64,000 bases of DNA. Source: Streptomyces cynarae (GTDB lineage: Bacteria; Actinomycetota; Actinomycetes; Streptomycetales; Streptomycetaceae). Of the stretch, positions 47,901 to 55,567 are shown piece by piece. The notes under the pieces are model-generated. The model was not told the origin of the DNA, made no database searches, and saw only the letters and a list, made by a program, of their open reading frames with translations. The DNA lies in assembly GCF_025642135.1 (NCBI RefSeq), contig NZ_CP106793.1, positions 6,602,001 through 6,666,000 on the forward strand. The letters run 5' to 3'. A program made the translations under genes and the position numbers. Positions within the stretch are counted from its first letter, which is position 1. Every line of letters begins with the position of its first letter.

Positions 47901-48728
47901 GAAGACCTTGTTGTACGAGTACGCCCGCCCGTCGGACGTGTGCGTGCCCGCATAGCGCAGCGCCCGCCTGCCCGTGAAGCCCGCGCCCGCCTTGGCGGTG
48001 GGGGAGCCGAGCGGACCGCGGTCCACCAGCGTGCGCATGTCCTTCGGCGTGGGGTCGGTGCTGCTGCCCGTGGAGAACTGCACATCGGCGAGTTGCAGTA
48101 TGCCGCCGCTGTGGTTCCTGGTGATGTCCAGCCGGAAGTGCGCGAATTCGGCCGGTTCGGAGAGGTCGTACGACTTGGTCTGGAAGCGCTGGTCGAACGA
48201 CTCACCGGTGCGGGTGTCCAGCGTCTTCCAGTCCTTGCCGTCGGTGGACCCCTGAAGGGTCCAGTCGGCCGGGTCCCGCTCGGCATGGTCGTTGGCCGAG
48301 GTCAGCGCGTAGGTCACCACCTTGACCGGCTCGTCCAGGTCGAACTCGACCCAGCCCGACGGCGCGAACGTCAGCCACTTGGTACTCGACTCGCCGTCGA
48401 TCAGATTGTCCGCGACCTCCCCGCCGCCCGTGTTCTCGGCGCCGGCCCGGACATCGGTGACCTCATCGGTCACATTGCCCGGAATGCCCGTGGTGTACCC
48501 TCCGTCCACGCCGGACGCCCGCTTGGTGCCGTCCGCCGTCGTGTCCACGGTGTTCAGCCACGTGGGCGCCGGATCCCCCGGCTCGAAGGAGGAAGCGAAC
48601 TCGCGGTCCGCGGCCGCCGCTTCGCCGGGCAGGGCCACCGCCGCGCCCTGGGCCGCCACCAGCAACGCGAAGGCGGCCGTTGCCACGACCGCCGTAGGAG
48701 CCCATCTGTGCCGAGATCTGTGCTGCAT
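44925..48728 (-). CDS. Secreted GH92 alpha-mannosidase-family protein with F5/8-type domains
   Basis: Exported protein of 1267 residues. A signal peptide occupies residues 1-37. An F5/8-type-C (discoidin-like) domain follows at about residues 75-190 (STKWLTFAPSGWVEFDL). A second jelly-roll-like region runs to about residue 390. The GH92 core spans about 400-1140 (TNAGSLSWLYDYARANN; NGFWDTYRTTWPAYSFLTP; YHGDEDNGEQSGWYVF). A C-terminal F5/8-like repeat ends it. GH92 enzymes trim mannose from yeast mannans and N-glycans. The general-acid motif, usually HGNEPSHH, reads GHSNQPAHH (Gln at about residue 995). This substitution is associated with mannosyl-phosphate cleavage. Palindromic operators flank the gene. 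ATG 48728 starts the signal peptide. Confidence 0.9.
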   Translation of the reverse strand: MQHRSRHRWAPTAVVATAAFALLVAAQGAAVALPGEAAAADREFASSFEPGDPAPTWLNTVDTTADGTKRASGVDGGYTTGIPGNVTDEVTDVRAGAENTGGGEVADNLIDGESSTKWLTFAPSGWVEFDLDEPVKVVTYALTSANDHAERDPADWTLQGSTDGKDWKTLDTRTGESFDQRFQTKSYDLSEPAEFAHFRLDITRNHSGGILQLADVQFSTGSSTDPTPKDMRTLVDRGPLGSPTAKAGAGFTGRRALRYAGTHTSDGRAYSYNKVFDVNVRVERDTQLSYRIFPAMADGDRDYDATNVSVDLAFTDGTHLSDLGALDQHGFPLSPAGQGAAKVLYVNQWNNVVARIGSVAAGKTVDRVLVAYDSPKGPAKFRGWLDDLVLKPVPPDKPRSHLSDYAVTTRGTNSSGSFSRGNDFPATALPHGFNFWTPVTNAGSLSWLYDYARANNSDNLPTIQAFSASHEPSPWMGDRQTFQVMPSAASGTPDTGRTARALPFRHENEIARPYYYGVTFEGGLKAEMTPTDHAAVLRFTYPGDDASVIFDNVTEQAGLTLDKAGGVVTGYSDVKSGLSTGATRLFVYGVFDAPVTDGAASGVKGYLRFKPGADHTVTLRLATSLISIDQAKDNLRQEIPDGTSFDDVRARAQGTWDKLLGTIEVEGASSDQLTTLYSSMYRLYLYPNSGFEKVDSAYRYASPFSPMTGPDTATHTGAKIVDGKVYVNNGFWDTYRTTWPAYSFLTPAQAGELVDGFVQQYKDGGWTSRWSSPGYADLMTGTSSDVAFADAYVKGVKFDAEAAYDAAVKNATVLPPSSGVGRKGMATSPFLGYTSTATREGLSWAMDGYINDYGIARMGQALYKKTGEQRYKEESTYFLNRARDYVDLFDSRVGFFQGRDAQGGWRLDPSKYDPRVWGNDYTETNGWGFAFTVPQDSRGLANLYGGRAKLADKLDEYFATPETASPQFVGSYGSVIHEMTEARDVRMGMYGHSNQPAHHVTYMYDAAGQPWKAQAKVREVLSRLYTGSEIGQGYHGDEDNGEQSGWYVFSALGFYPLVMGSGEYAIGSPLFTKATVHLENGKDLVVKAPRNNARNIYVQGLRVDGKEWTSTALPHALLSRGGVLEFDMGPRPSAWGTGKNAAPVSITRDDKVASPRADVLKGDGPLFDDTSATEAAVTSVDLPVAGGTKAVQYTLTSPADHTKAPTGWTLEASEDGTQWTTLDQRSSESFTWDRQTRAFSVPHPGTYAHYRLTFTTESTLAEVELLA

Positions 48729-48761
48729 GCGCGAGCACCCTCCCTGCGCCTGTTGAGACTG

Positions 48762-48773
48762 GACAACGTTGTC
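48762..48773. promoter_or_regulatory. LacI-type operator upstream of the GH92 gene
   Basis: GACAACGTTGTC (extended TGACAACGTTGTC on the minus strand) lies 34 bases before the GH92 ATG. The symmetry with a central CG is typical of LacI-family operators. The 458-base gap 48729-49186 shows no gene; the ngcE promoter must also lie in it, and I saw no convincing DasR site there. Confidence 0.65.
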
Positions 48774-49186
48774 ACTTCGCCTGCGCAAGGACCAGTAGGT
48801 GGCCAAGTGGTCAGTGATGTCAAGGGCGTTGGCTGTGGCATTCGGGCTCAATGCAATGGGCATCGCGTTCGAGAGCTGTGCGAGCATCCCGCATTTCCAG
48901 GAGGTCTCAACTCGGAAACGCACGGCGGCAACCTTGCTTGCGATATTGCTCCGCCGACGGAGAGTGGACTATACCTGTCGGCGTCCGGGCAGCCGTCACC
49001 TTGCCGTACAACGGCTGTGGACAGGCACGACCGGGGACAAGCGGGAGGCGGCGGACCGTCTCGAGAACGAACCACCGCGCACCGTCCCCCTGAATCGCTC
49101 ATGCACGACCCCAGCTTCACCATCACCGCGGTGCCGGGGAGGAGCCGGTGCACCGCCTGAGTCCTGGAGAAGGCGAGGACTTGAGC

Positions 49187-50737
49187 ATGGGATCCACTTC
49201 CGGCGAGCACACCACTACCCCCGAAGGCATCGGCACCACCAGCCCCGAAGGCGTCGGCACCACCAGCCCCGAAGGCGTCGGCACCACCAGCCCCGAAGGC
49301 GTCGGCACCACCAGCCCCGAAGGCGTCGGGCGCCGCAGCCTGATCAAGCGTTCCGTCGCGCTGGGCCTGGTCTCCGTCCCCACGATGAGCTTCCTGTCCG
49401 CCTGCGCCAGCAGCGGAGGCGGCGGCCAGGAGAAGGCCAAGGCGGGCAAGAAGACCAAGCAGAACCCGCTCGGCGTCAACGACACGGCACAGATGGAGTT
49501 CGTGCTCTTCGACGGCGGCTTCGGCAAGGAGTACGCCCAGGACGCGGTCAAGATCTACCAGAAGGACTTCCCGAAGGCGAAGGTGAAGTTCTCGGCCACC
49601 CAGAAGATCCAGTCCACCCTCCAGCCGCGCTTCAACCAGGGCAACCCGCCGGACCTCATCGACAACTCCGGTGCCGAGCAGATGGACATGGGCGTCCTCG
49701 TCAGCCGCAACCAGCTCGCCGACCTCACCCCGCTCCTCGACGCCCCCTCCTACGACGACCCGTCGAAGAAGGTCCGCGACACACTGCGTCCCGGCATCGT
49801 GGAGATGGGCCAGTTCGACGGCAACCCCGTGTGGATCATGTACTACGCCTACACGGTCTACGGCGTCTGGTACTCGCAGAAGCTCCTCGACTCGCTCGAC
49901 GAGAAGTACCCCGAGACCTGGGACGAGATGCTCAAGGTCTGCGAGAAGGCCAAGAAGAAGGGCATCGCGGGCTGGACCTACGCCGGCAAGTACCCGTACT
50001 ACCTCCCCTTCTCCCTGTACCCGATGATCGGCAAGGTCGGTGGCCGCGAGGTCCTCGACGCCATCGACAACCTGGAGCCGAACGCCTGGAAGCACCCGGC
50101 CGTCAAGGCCTGCTTCGAGGCGTACTACGAGCTCTACAAGAAGGGCTACGTCCTCAAGGGCACGCCGGGCCTCGACCACATCCAGTCGCAGACCGCCTGG
50201 GCCCAGGGCAAGGCGCTGTTCATCCCGAACGGCTCCTGGGTGGAGAACGAGTCCGCCAACGTCATCCCGGCCGACTTCGACCTCGCCGTCTCCGCGCCCT
50301 CCGGCATCGACTCCTCCGACAAGATGCCCTTCGGCACCATCTGGGCCTCCGGCGGCGAGCCCTTCATCGTCCCCGCCAAGGCCCAGAACCCCCAGGGAGG
50401 CATGGAGCAGTTGCGCATCATGCTCAGCGAGGCGTCCTCGAAGAACTTCACCACCAAGGTCAAGTCGTTGACGGCGTTCAACGGCGGCACCACGGGCATC
50501 AGCCTCACCCCGGGCCTGAAGTCGGGTGTGGCCGCGCTGGAGAAGGCCGGCAGCAACGTCCTGAACCCGCGGCTGCAGGACTGGTACGTGCAGCTGGAGA
50601 AGGAGAAGATCGGCGTGTCCGGTCTCGGCGAGATGATGGCGGGCCGCATCACCCCGGCCGAGGCCATCAAGCGGATCCAGGGTTTCGCCGACGAGACCGC
50701 CAAGGACACGTCGATCAAGCACTACAAGCACCAGTGA
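49187..50737 (+). CDS. ngcE: N-acetylglucosamine/chitobiose-type ABC transporter binding lipoprotein
   Basis: Sugar-binding lipoprotein of 516 residues, family 1 extracellular binding protein. The N-terminus is unusual: five 8-residue units (TTTPEGIG once, TTSPEGVG four times) precede a twin-arginine signal (GRRSLIKRSVALGL, about residues 49-62) and lipobox LSAC (Cys about 72). The mature part (FVLFDGGFGKEYAQDAVKIY; PFGTIWASGGEPFIVP) matches NgcE as I recall it from S. olivaceoviridis and S. coelicolor SCO6005. It is exported folded by Tat, then lipidated. The permease genes follow. No ATPase gene is present, as usual where MsiK serves many importers. Confidence 0.85.
   Translation: MGSTSGEHTTTPEGIGTTSPEGVGTTSPEGVGTTSPEGVGTTSPEGVGRRSLIKRSVALGLVSVPTMSFLSACASSGGGGQEKAKAGKKTKQNPLGVNDTAQMEFVLFDGGFGKEYAQDAVKIYQKDFPKAKVKFSATQKIQSTLQPRFNQGNPPDLIDNSGAEQMDMGVLVSRNQLADLTPLLDAPSYDDPSKKVRDTLRPGIVEMGQFDGNPVWIMYYAYTVYGVWYSQKLLDSLDEKYPETWDEMLKVCEKAKKKGIAGWTYAGKYPYYLPFSLYPMIGKVGGREVLDAIDNLEPNAWKHPAVKACFEAYYELYKKGYVLKGTPGLDHIQSQTAWAQGKALFIPNGSWVENESANVIPADFDLAVSAPSGIDSSDKMPFGTIWASGGEPFIVPAKAQNPQGGMEQLRIMLSEASSKNFTTKVKSLTAFNGGTTGISLTPGLKSGVAALEKAGSNVLNPRLQDWYVQLEKEKIGVSGLGEMMAGRITPAEAIKRIQGFADETAKDTSIKHYKHQ
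49211..49330 (+). repeat. 24-base tandem repeat at the ngcE 5' end
   Basis: Four identical 24-base units (49235-49258, 49259-49282, 49283-49306 and 49307-49330, except the very last base of the last unit), preceded by one diverged unit (49211-49234), encode TTSPEGVG repeats ahead of the Tat signal. Confidence 0.92.
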
Positions 50738-50770
50738 GGGTCCGTCAGGGACAGGTCTGCCCGGGGCGGG

Positions 50771-50814
50771 CCTGTCAGCGGCAGGTCCGTCAGCGGCAGG
50801 TCCGTCAGCGGCAG
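50771..50814. repeat. 15-base direct repeats between ngcE and ngcF
   Basis: GTCAGCGGCAG recurs at 50774, 50789 and 50804 with a 15-base period (GTCCGTCAGCGGCAG units) in the 118-base gap between ngcE and ngcF. Confidence 0.8.
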
Positions 50815-50855
50815 CGGAGGCGGCCGCCCGTACGGCCGGATCGGGGTCGGTAGCC

Positions 50856-51782
50856 ATGCATCACGGCAAGTACCGGTTCATCGTGGGGTTCCTGACCGTT
50901 CCCCTCGGCCTGTACGCGCTCTTCGTCGTCTGGCCGTTCATCCAGTCCATCTACTACTCGTTCACGGACTGGTCCGGCCTGAGCCCCGAGTTCAAGATGG
51001 TGGGCTTCGACAACTACACGCGGCTGGTCCACGACGACATCTTCTGGAAGTCGCTGTGGCACAGCCTGCTGTTCGCGCTGGTGCTGCCGCCGGTGACGAT
51101 CGGTCTCGCGCTGTTCCTCGCCTTCATGATCAATGTGGGCGGCCGGCGGCGGAAGGGCGGGCCGGTGATCTCCGGGGTCCGCGGCTCGTCCTTCTACAAG
51201 ATCGTCTACTTCTTCCCGCAGGTGCTCTCCATCGCGATCGTCGCCCTGCTGTTCGCTTTCGCGTACAACCCGGACAGCGGCGCCATCAACTCGCTGCTGC
51301 GCGGCGTCGGGCTCGGCAGCGTCCAGCCGCTGTGGCTGGGCGATCCGGGCCTCGCCCTGTGGTGTGTGATGGCGGTCCTCGTCTGGTCCACGGTCGGCTT
51401 CTTCGTGGTCCTGTTCTCCGCGGGCATGGCCTCCATTCCGGCGGACCTGTACGAGGCGGCGCTCCTGGACGGGGCGAGCCGGGCCACCACCTTCTTCCGG
51501 ATCACCCTGCCGCTGCTGTGGGACACCGTGCAGTCCGGCTGGGTGTACATGGGCATCCTCGCTCTGGGCGCCGAGTCGTTCGCGGTCGTACAGATCATGA
51601 CGACCGGGCCGGGCGGGCCGGACTACTCGACCACCGTCATGGTGCTGTACGTCTACCAGAAGGCCTTCCGCGACGGTCAGGCCGCCTACGCAACCACGAT
51701 CGGTGTCGCCCTGCTCGTCGTGACGCTGCTGTTCGCGGCGGTCGTGATGCGGCTGGGCCGACGCGAGCGGCTGGAGTACTGA
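50856..51782 (+). CDS. ngcF: Sugar ABC transporter permease
   Basis: MalF-type membrane subunit of 308 residues with about six helices. The EAA loop is YEAALLDGASRATTFFRITLP (about residues 202-222), where the shared MsiK-type ATPase would bind. It forms the importer channel with the next gene product. The ATG at 50856 opens MHHGKYRFIVGF, going straight into helix 1. The next gene starts 2 bases after its stop. Confidence 0.9.
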   Translation: MHHGKYRFIVGFLTVPLGLYALFVVWPFIQSIYYSFTDWSGLSPEFKMVGFDNYTRLVHDDIFWKSLWHSLLFALVLPPVTIGLALFLAFMINVGGRRRKGGPVISGVRGSSFYKIVYFFPQVLSIAIVALLFAFAYNPDSGAINSLLRGVGLGSVQPLWLGDPGLALWCVMAVLVWSTVGFFVVLFSAGMASIPADLYEAALLDGASRATTFFRITLPLLWDTVQSGWVYMGILALGAESFAVVQIMTTGPGGPDYSTTVMVLYVYQKAFRDGQAAYATTIGVALLVVTLLFAAVVMRLGRRERLEY

Positions 51783-51784
51783 CC

Positions 51785-52708
51785 ATGGAGACCACCGAGA
51801 CCCCCGCCCCGATCCCGTCCGAGCCGCACGTCACCGTCGGAAAGGCGGACGCCCCGGTGGACGGGCCGCCCCGGGGGAAGCGGGAAGGCACCGTCCTCAA
51901 CGTCTTCTCGCACGGCATGCTGATCCTGTGGGCGTTCATGGTCGTCATGCCGCTGCTGTGGGCGGTGATGACCTCCTTCAAGGACGACCGCTCGATCTTC
52001 GACTCGCCCTGGTCGCTGCCGGACAAGCTGCACTTCGAGAACTGGGCGCGGGCCTGGACCGACGCCAACATGAGCGACTACTTCCTCAACACCGTCCTGG
52101 TGGTGGGCGGTTCGCTCATCGGAACCCTGGTGCTCGGTTCGATGGCGGCGTACGTCCTCGCCCGCTTCGACTTCCCGGGCAACCGGTTCATCTACTACCT
52201 GTTCATCGGAGGCATGAGCTTCCCGATCATGCTGGCGCTGGTCCCGCTGTTCTACGTCGTGAACAACATGGGGCTGCTGAACACGATCCACGGGCTGATC
52301 CTCGTCTACATCGCCTACTCGCTGCCCTTCACGGTGTTCTTCCTGACCGCGTTCTTCCGCTCGCTGCCCGCCTCGGTGGCCGAGGCCGCGTTCGTGGACG
52401 GGGCCTCGCACTCCCGTACGTTCTTCCAGATCATGCTGCCGATGGCCAAGCCGGGCCTGATCAGCGTCGGGATCTTCAACTTCCTGGGCCAGTGGAACCA
52501 GTACATGCTCCCGACGGTCCTGAACACCGACCCCGACAAGCGCGTCCTCACCCAGGGCCTGGTCCAGCTGGCGGCCAGCCAGGGGTACAAGGGCGACTGG
52601 TCCGGACTCTTCGCCGGCCTGGTGATGGCGATGCTGCCGGTCCTCGCGGCGTACATCGTCTTCCAGAGGCAGGTGGTCCAGGGCCTGACGGCGGGCGCCC
52701 TGAAGTAG
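51785..52708 (+). CDS. ngcG: Sugar ABC transporter permease
   Basis: MalG-type membrane subunit of 307 residues. A hydrophilic Pro-rich N-terminus of about 35 residues precedes helix 1 (GMLILWAFMVVMPLLWAVM). The EAA loop is AEAAFVDGASHSRTFFQIMLP at about residue 200. It ends with the usual RQVVQGLTAGALK. It completes ngcEFG for uptake of N-acetylglucosamine or chitobiose from chitin. It is the last gene before the ROK regulator. Confidence 0.9.
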   Translation: METTETPAPIPSEPHVTVGKADAPVDGPPRGKREGTVLNVFSHGMLILWAFMVVMPLLWAVMTSFKDDRSIFDSPWSLPDKLHFENWARAWTDANMSDYFLNTVLVVGGSLIGTLVLGSMAAYVLARFDFPGNRFIYYLFIGGMSFPIMLALVPLFYVVNNMGLLNTIHGLILVYIAYSLPFTVFFLTAFFRSLPASVAEAAFVDGASHSRTFFQIMLPMAKPGLISVGIFNFLGQWNQYMLPTVLNTDPDKRVLTQGLVQLAASQGYKGDWSGLFAGLVMAMLPVLAAYIVFQRQVVQGLTAGALK

Positions 52709-52947
52709 TGATCGTCTTCCACTGTCCCGGCCTGCCGGCGTCCTCCCCGTGAACCGGGGACGGCGCCGGTGCGTCCGTCCGCCCTCTTTTTGATCTCTGC
52801 CGATTTCCGTCAAGGACTTGACTGCGGTAACCCGTTCAGCGGAGCTTGGAGTTCACAACTTGTACGTGACTCGGATTCCACTGGTGTGACCCGGGTCACA
52901 TGGGCGGCGCCGTGGCCGCCGCGCTGAGGGCAGGAGTGAATGAGTCG

Positions 52948-54147
52948 ATGGAGACTCCGGGATCGCAGTCGTCGCTGCATCGGGCAAATCTGGAGCGTGT
53001 CGTCCGTGCGGTGCGCCTGGCCGGGTCGCTGACGCAGGCCGAGATCGCGAGGACGACGGGTCTGTCCGCGGCGACCGTCTCCAATATCGTGCGGGAGCTG
53101 AAGGACGGCGGAACCGTCGAGGTCACGCCCACATCGGCGGGTGGCCGCAGGGCCCGCAGCGTCTCCCTCAGCGGTGATGCCGGCATTGTGATCGGCGTCG
53201 ACTTCGGGCACACCCATTTGCGCGTCGCGATCGGGAATCTGGCCCATCAGGTGCTCGCCGAGGAGTCCGAGCCCCTGGACGTGGACGCCTCCGCCGCGCA
53301 GGGCTTCGACCGGGCGGAAGAGCTGGTCAGCAGGCTGATCGAGGCGACCGGAGTGAGCCGGTCCAAGATCGCGGGCGTGGGGCTCGGCGTGCCCGGACCC
53401 ATCGACGTCGAGTCGGGCACGCTCGGCTCCACCGCCATCCTGCCGGGCTGGACCGGCACCAAACCCGCCGAGGAGCTGCGGGGGCGGCTCGGCGTGCCGG
53501 TGCACGTGGACAACGACGCCAACCTCGGCGCGCTCGGCGAGCTGGTCTGGGGCAGCGGCCGAGGGGTCAAGGACCTGGCGTACATCAAGGTGGCGAGCGG
53601 TGTCGGCGCCGGACTGGTGATTGACGGCAAGATCTACCGCGGGCCTGGCGGCACAGCAGGAGAAATCGGGCATATTACTCTCGATGAGTCCGGTCCCGTC
53701 TGCCGCTGCGGCAACCGGGGCTGCCTGGAGACGTTCGCGTCGGCGCGGTACGTGCTGCCGCTGCTGCAGCCCAGCCACGGCGCCGACCTGACCATGGAAG
53801 GCGTGGTGAGGCTGGCGCGGGACGGTGATCCGGGCTGCCGTCGGGTGATCGCCGATGTCGGCCGCCACATCGGCAGCGGAGTCGCCAACCTGTGCAATCT
53901 GCTCAACCCGAGCCGCGTGGTCCTGGGCGGTGATCTCGCCGAGGCCGGTGAGCTCGTCCTCGGGCCCATCAGGGAGTCGGTCGGCCGGTACGCGATCCCC
54001 AGTGCCGCACGCCAACTCTCGGTGCTGCCGGGGGCGCTCGGCGGCCGCGCGGAAGTCCTCGGCGCGCTCGCTCTCGCACTCAGTGAAATGGGTGATTCAA
54101 CCCTTTTGGACGGCAGCCTGCCTGCTGCGACGCCTGCCTTCACTTAG
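52948..54147 (+). CDS. rok7B7: ROK-family transcriptional regulator Rok7B7
   Basis: Regulator of 399 residues. An N-terminal MarR-like winged helix (SLTQAEIARTTGLSAATVSN, about 27-46) is fused to a sugar-kinase-like ROK domain. The zinc site CRCGNRGCLE (about 252-261) and GEIGHI are intact. The ATP site (GVDFGHTHLRVA) is only partly conserved, as expected for a regulator. In S. coelicolor the equivalent (SCO6008) affects xylose uptake, carbon catabolite repression and antibiotic production, as I recall. It lies between ngcEFG and xylFGH and probably controls both. ATG 52948 fits GGAG at 52933; an upstream ATG at 52900 is an alternative. Confidence 0.92.
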   Translation: METPGSQSSLHRANLERVVRAVRLAGSLTQAEIARTTGLSAATVSNIVRELKDGGTVEVTPTSAGGRRARSVSLSGDAGIVIGVDFGHTHLRVAIGNLAHQVLAEESEPLDVDASAAQGFDRAEELVSRLIEATGVSRSKIAGVGLGVPGPIDVESGTLGSTAILPGWTGTKPAEELRGRLGVPVHVDNDANLGALGELVWGSGRGVKDLAYIKVASGVGAGLVIDGKIYRGPGGTAGEIGHITLDESGPVCRCGNRGCLETFASARYVLPLLQPSHGADLTMEGVVRLARDGDPGCRRVIADVGRHIGSGVANLCNLLNPSRVVLGGDLAEAGELVLGPIRESVGRYAIPSAARQLSVLPGALGGRAEVLGALALALSEMGDSTLLDGSLPAATPAFT

Positions 54148-54148
54148 A

Positions 54149-54177
54149 TAACGGATGGCACCGTTGCCATCTCGTTA
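54149..54177. terminator. Hairpin immediately after rok7B7
   Basis: TAACGGATGGCA and TGCCATCTCGTTA form a near-perfect stem (one extra base) around a CCGT loop, starting 2 bases after the stop. It could be a terminator or an operator for xylF. Confidence 0.55.
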
Positions 54178-54181
54178 AGGA

Positions 54182-54194
54182 TTTACTTCTTGAC
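54182..54194 (+). promoter_or_regulatory. Rok7B7 site upstream of xylF
   Basis: TTTACTTCTTGAC fits every position of the published Rok7B7 consensus TTKAMKHSTTSAV as I remember it. It lies 76 bases before the xylF start. A weaker match (10 of 13) sits near 52811-52823, upstream of rok7B7 itself. Confidence 0.55.
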
Positions 54195-54269
54195 GTCGCA
54201 CGTGTGGCCGAGTTGACTTCCAGCCACCTCGGCCGCAACGACGCGGCCTCGTCAGGGAGGTTTCTAGAA

Positions 54270-55379
54270 GTGAACACGCGTATGCGTCGTGCGGCCTTCG
54301 CCGTTGCTGCTGGTGCCATGGCCGTTTCGCTCGCCGCCTGTGGCAGCGCCAAGGAGTCCGGCAAGAGCTCGTCCCCGTCCTCGAGCGCCAAGAAGGGCGA
54401 CGCCATCAAGGTGGGTCTGCTTCTCCCCGAGAACCAGACGGCGCGTTACGAGAAGCTCGACCGCCCCTTGATCGAGAAGAAGGTCAAGGAGCTGACGAAC
54501 GGCAAGGGCGAGGTCGTCTACGCCAACGCCAAGCAGGACGCGACCCTGCAGAACCAGCAGGTCGACACCATGATCACCAACAAGGTCGACGTGCTGATCG
54601 TGGACGCGGTGGACTCCGCGGCCATCAAGAACTCCGTGCAGAAGGCCAAGGACGCGGGCATCCCGGTCGTCGCCTACGACCGCCTGGCGCAGGGCCCGAT
54701 CAGCGGCTACACCTCGTTCGACAACGAGACCGTCGGCAAGACCCAGGGCCAGGCCCTCCTCACGGCCCTCGGCTCCAAGGCGAAGTCCGGCAAGATCGTC
54801 ATGATGAACGGCTCCGTCACCGACCCGAACGCCGCGCAGTTCAAGAAGGGCGCCCACGAGGTGCTCGACGGCAAGGTGAACATCGGCAAGGAGTACGACA
54901 CCAAGGACTGGAAGCCGGAGAACGCCAACGCCAACATGGAGGCGGCGATCTCCGCCCTCGGCAAGCAGAACATCGTCGGTGTCTACTCCGCCAACGACGG
55001 CATGGCCGGCGGTATCATCACCGCCCTCAAGGCCGCCGGCATCAAGGTCCCGGTCACCGGCCAGGACGCCGAACTCGCCGGTGTGCAGCGCATCGTCACC
55101 GGTGAGCAGTACATGAGCGTCTACAAGCCGTACCCGCAGGAGGCCGACGTCGCCGCGGAGATGGCCGTCGCCCTCGCCCAGGGCAAGCCCGTCGACTCGA
55201 TAGCGAAGGACAAGGTCGACAGCCCGACCACCAAGCAGGTGCCCTCCGTCATCGTCCCGGTCGTCGCCCTGACGAAGGACAACATCAAGGACACCGTCAT
55301 CAAGGACGGCCTGTGGACCGTCGCGGACATCTGCACCGGTCAGTACAAGTCGGCCTGCGACAAGATCGGCCTGAAGTAA
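54270..55379 (+). CDS. xylF: Xylose-type ABC transporter binding lipoprotein
   Basis: Periplasmic-binding-protein-like sugar receptor of 369 residues. The signal peptide ends in lipobox SLAAC (Cys about residue 23), and a Ser-rich linker follows. The type I fold has KVGLLLPENQTARYEKLDRP, VDVLIVDAVDSAAIKNSV and VYSANDGMAGGIITALKAAGI, closest to XylF/ChvE. GTG 54270 is chosen because GGGAGG lies 9 bases before it and because it gives a proper signal peptide. It is first in xylFGH. A stem-loop follows, before xylG. Confidence 0.9.
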   Translation: MNTRMRRAAFAVAAGAMAVSLAACGSAKESGKSSSPSSSAKKGDAIKVGLLLPENQTARYEKLDRPLIEKKVKELTNGKGEVVYANAKQDATLQNQQVDTMITNKVDVLIVDAVDSAAIKNSVQKAKDAGIPVVAYDRLAQGPISGYTSFDNETVGKTQGQALLTALGSKAKSGKIVMMNGSVTDPNAAQFKKGAHEVLDGKVNIGKEYDTKDWKPENANANMEAAISALGKQNIVGVYSANDGMAGGIITALKAAGIKVPVTGQDAELAGVQRIVTGEQYMSVYKPYPQEADVAAEMAVALAQGKPVDSIAKDKVDSPTTKQVPSVIVPVVALTKDNIKDTVIKDGLWTVADICTGQYKSACDKIGLK

Positions 55380-55402
55380 CCGGCCTCAAGCCCCTTTCCC
55401 GC

Positions 55403-55430
55403 CACGGGAATTCGTCCTTGAATTCCCGTG
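55403..55430 (+). terminator. Stem-loop between xylF and xylG
   Basis: A perfect 11-base stem (CACGGGAATTC / GAATTCCCGTG) with a 6-base loop in the 188-base xylF-xylG gap. It could stabilise or partly terminate the xylF message, giving more binding protein than membrane components. Confidence 0.6.
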
Positions 55431-55567
55431 AGGGACTGGCGCACTGAAGCTCCTCCGGCGCCCCGCCTTCACCAGCCCCGCAAGCTCGTCGCGGGGCGCC
55501 GGACGGAACACCCCCCAAACTTCTGCACAACCTCCCGCCGGGTCAGGCGGCGAAGGAGATGGTTCAC

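Noticed and set aside
48780..49186. Possible DasR site (AGTGGTC half) upstream of ngcE
   Set aside because: Only one half-site is present; the other half is missing, so it does not meet the palindromic dre pattern.
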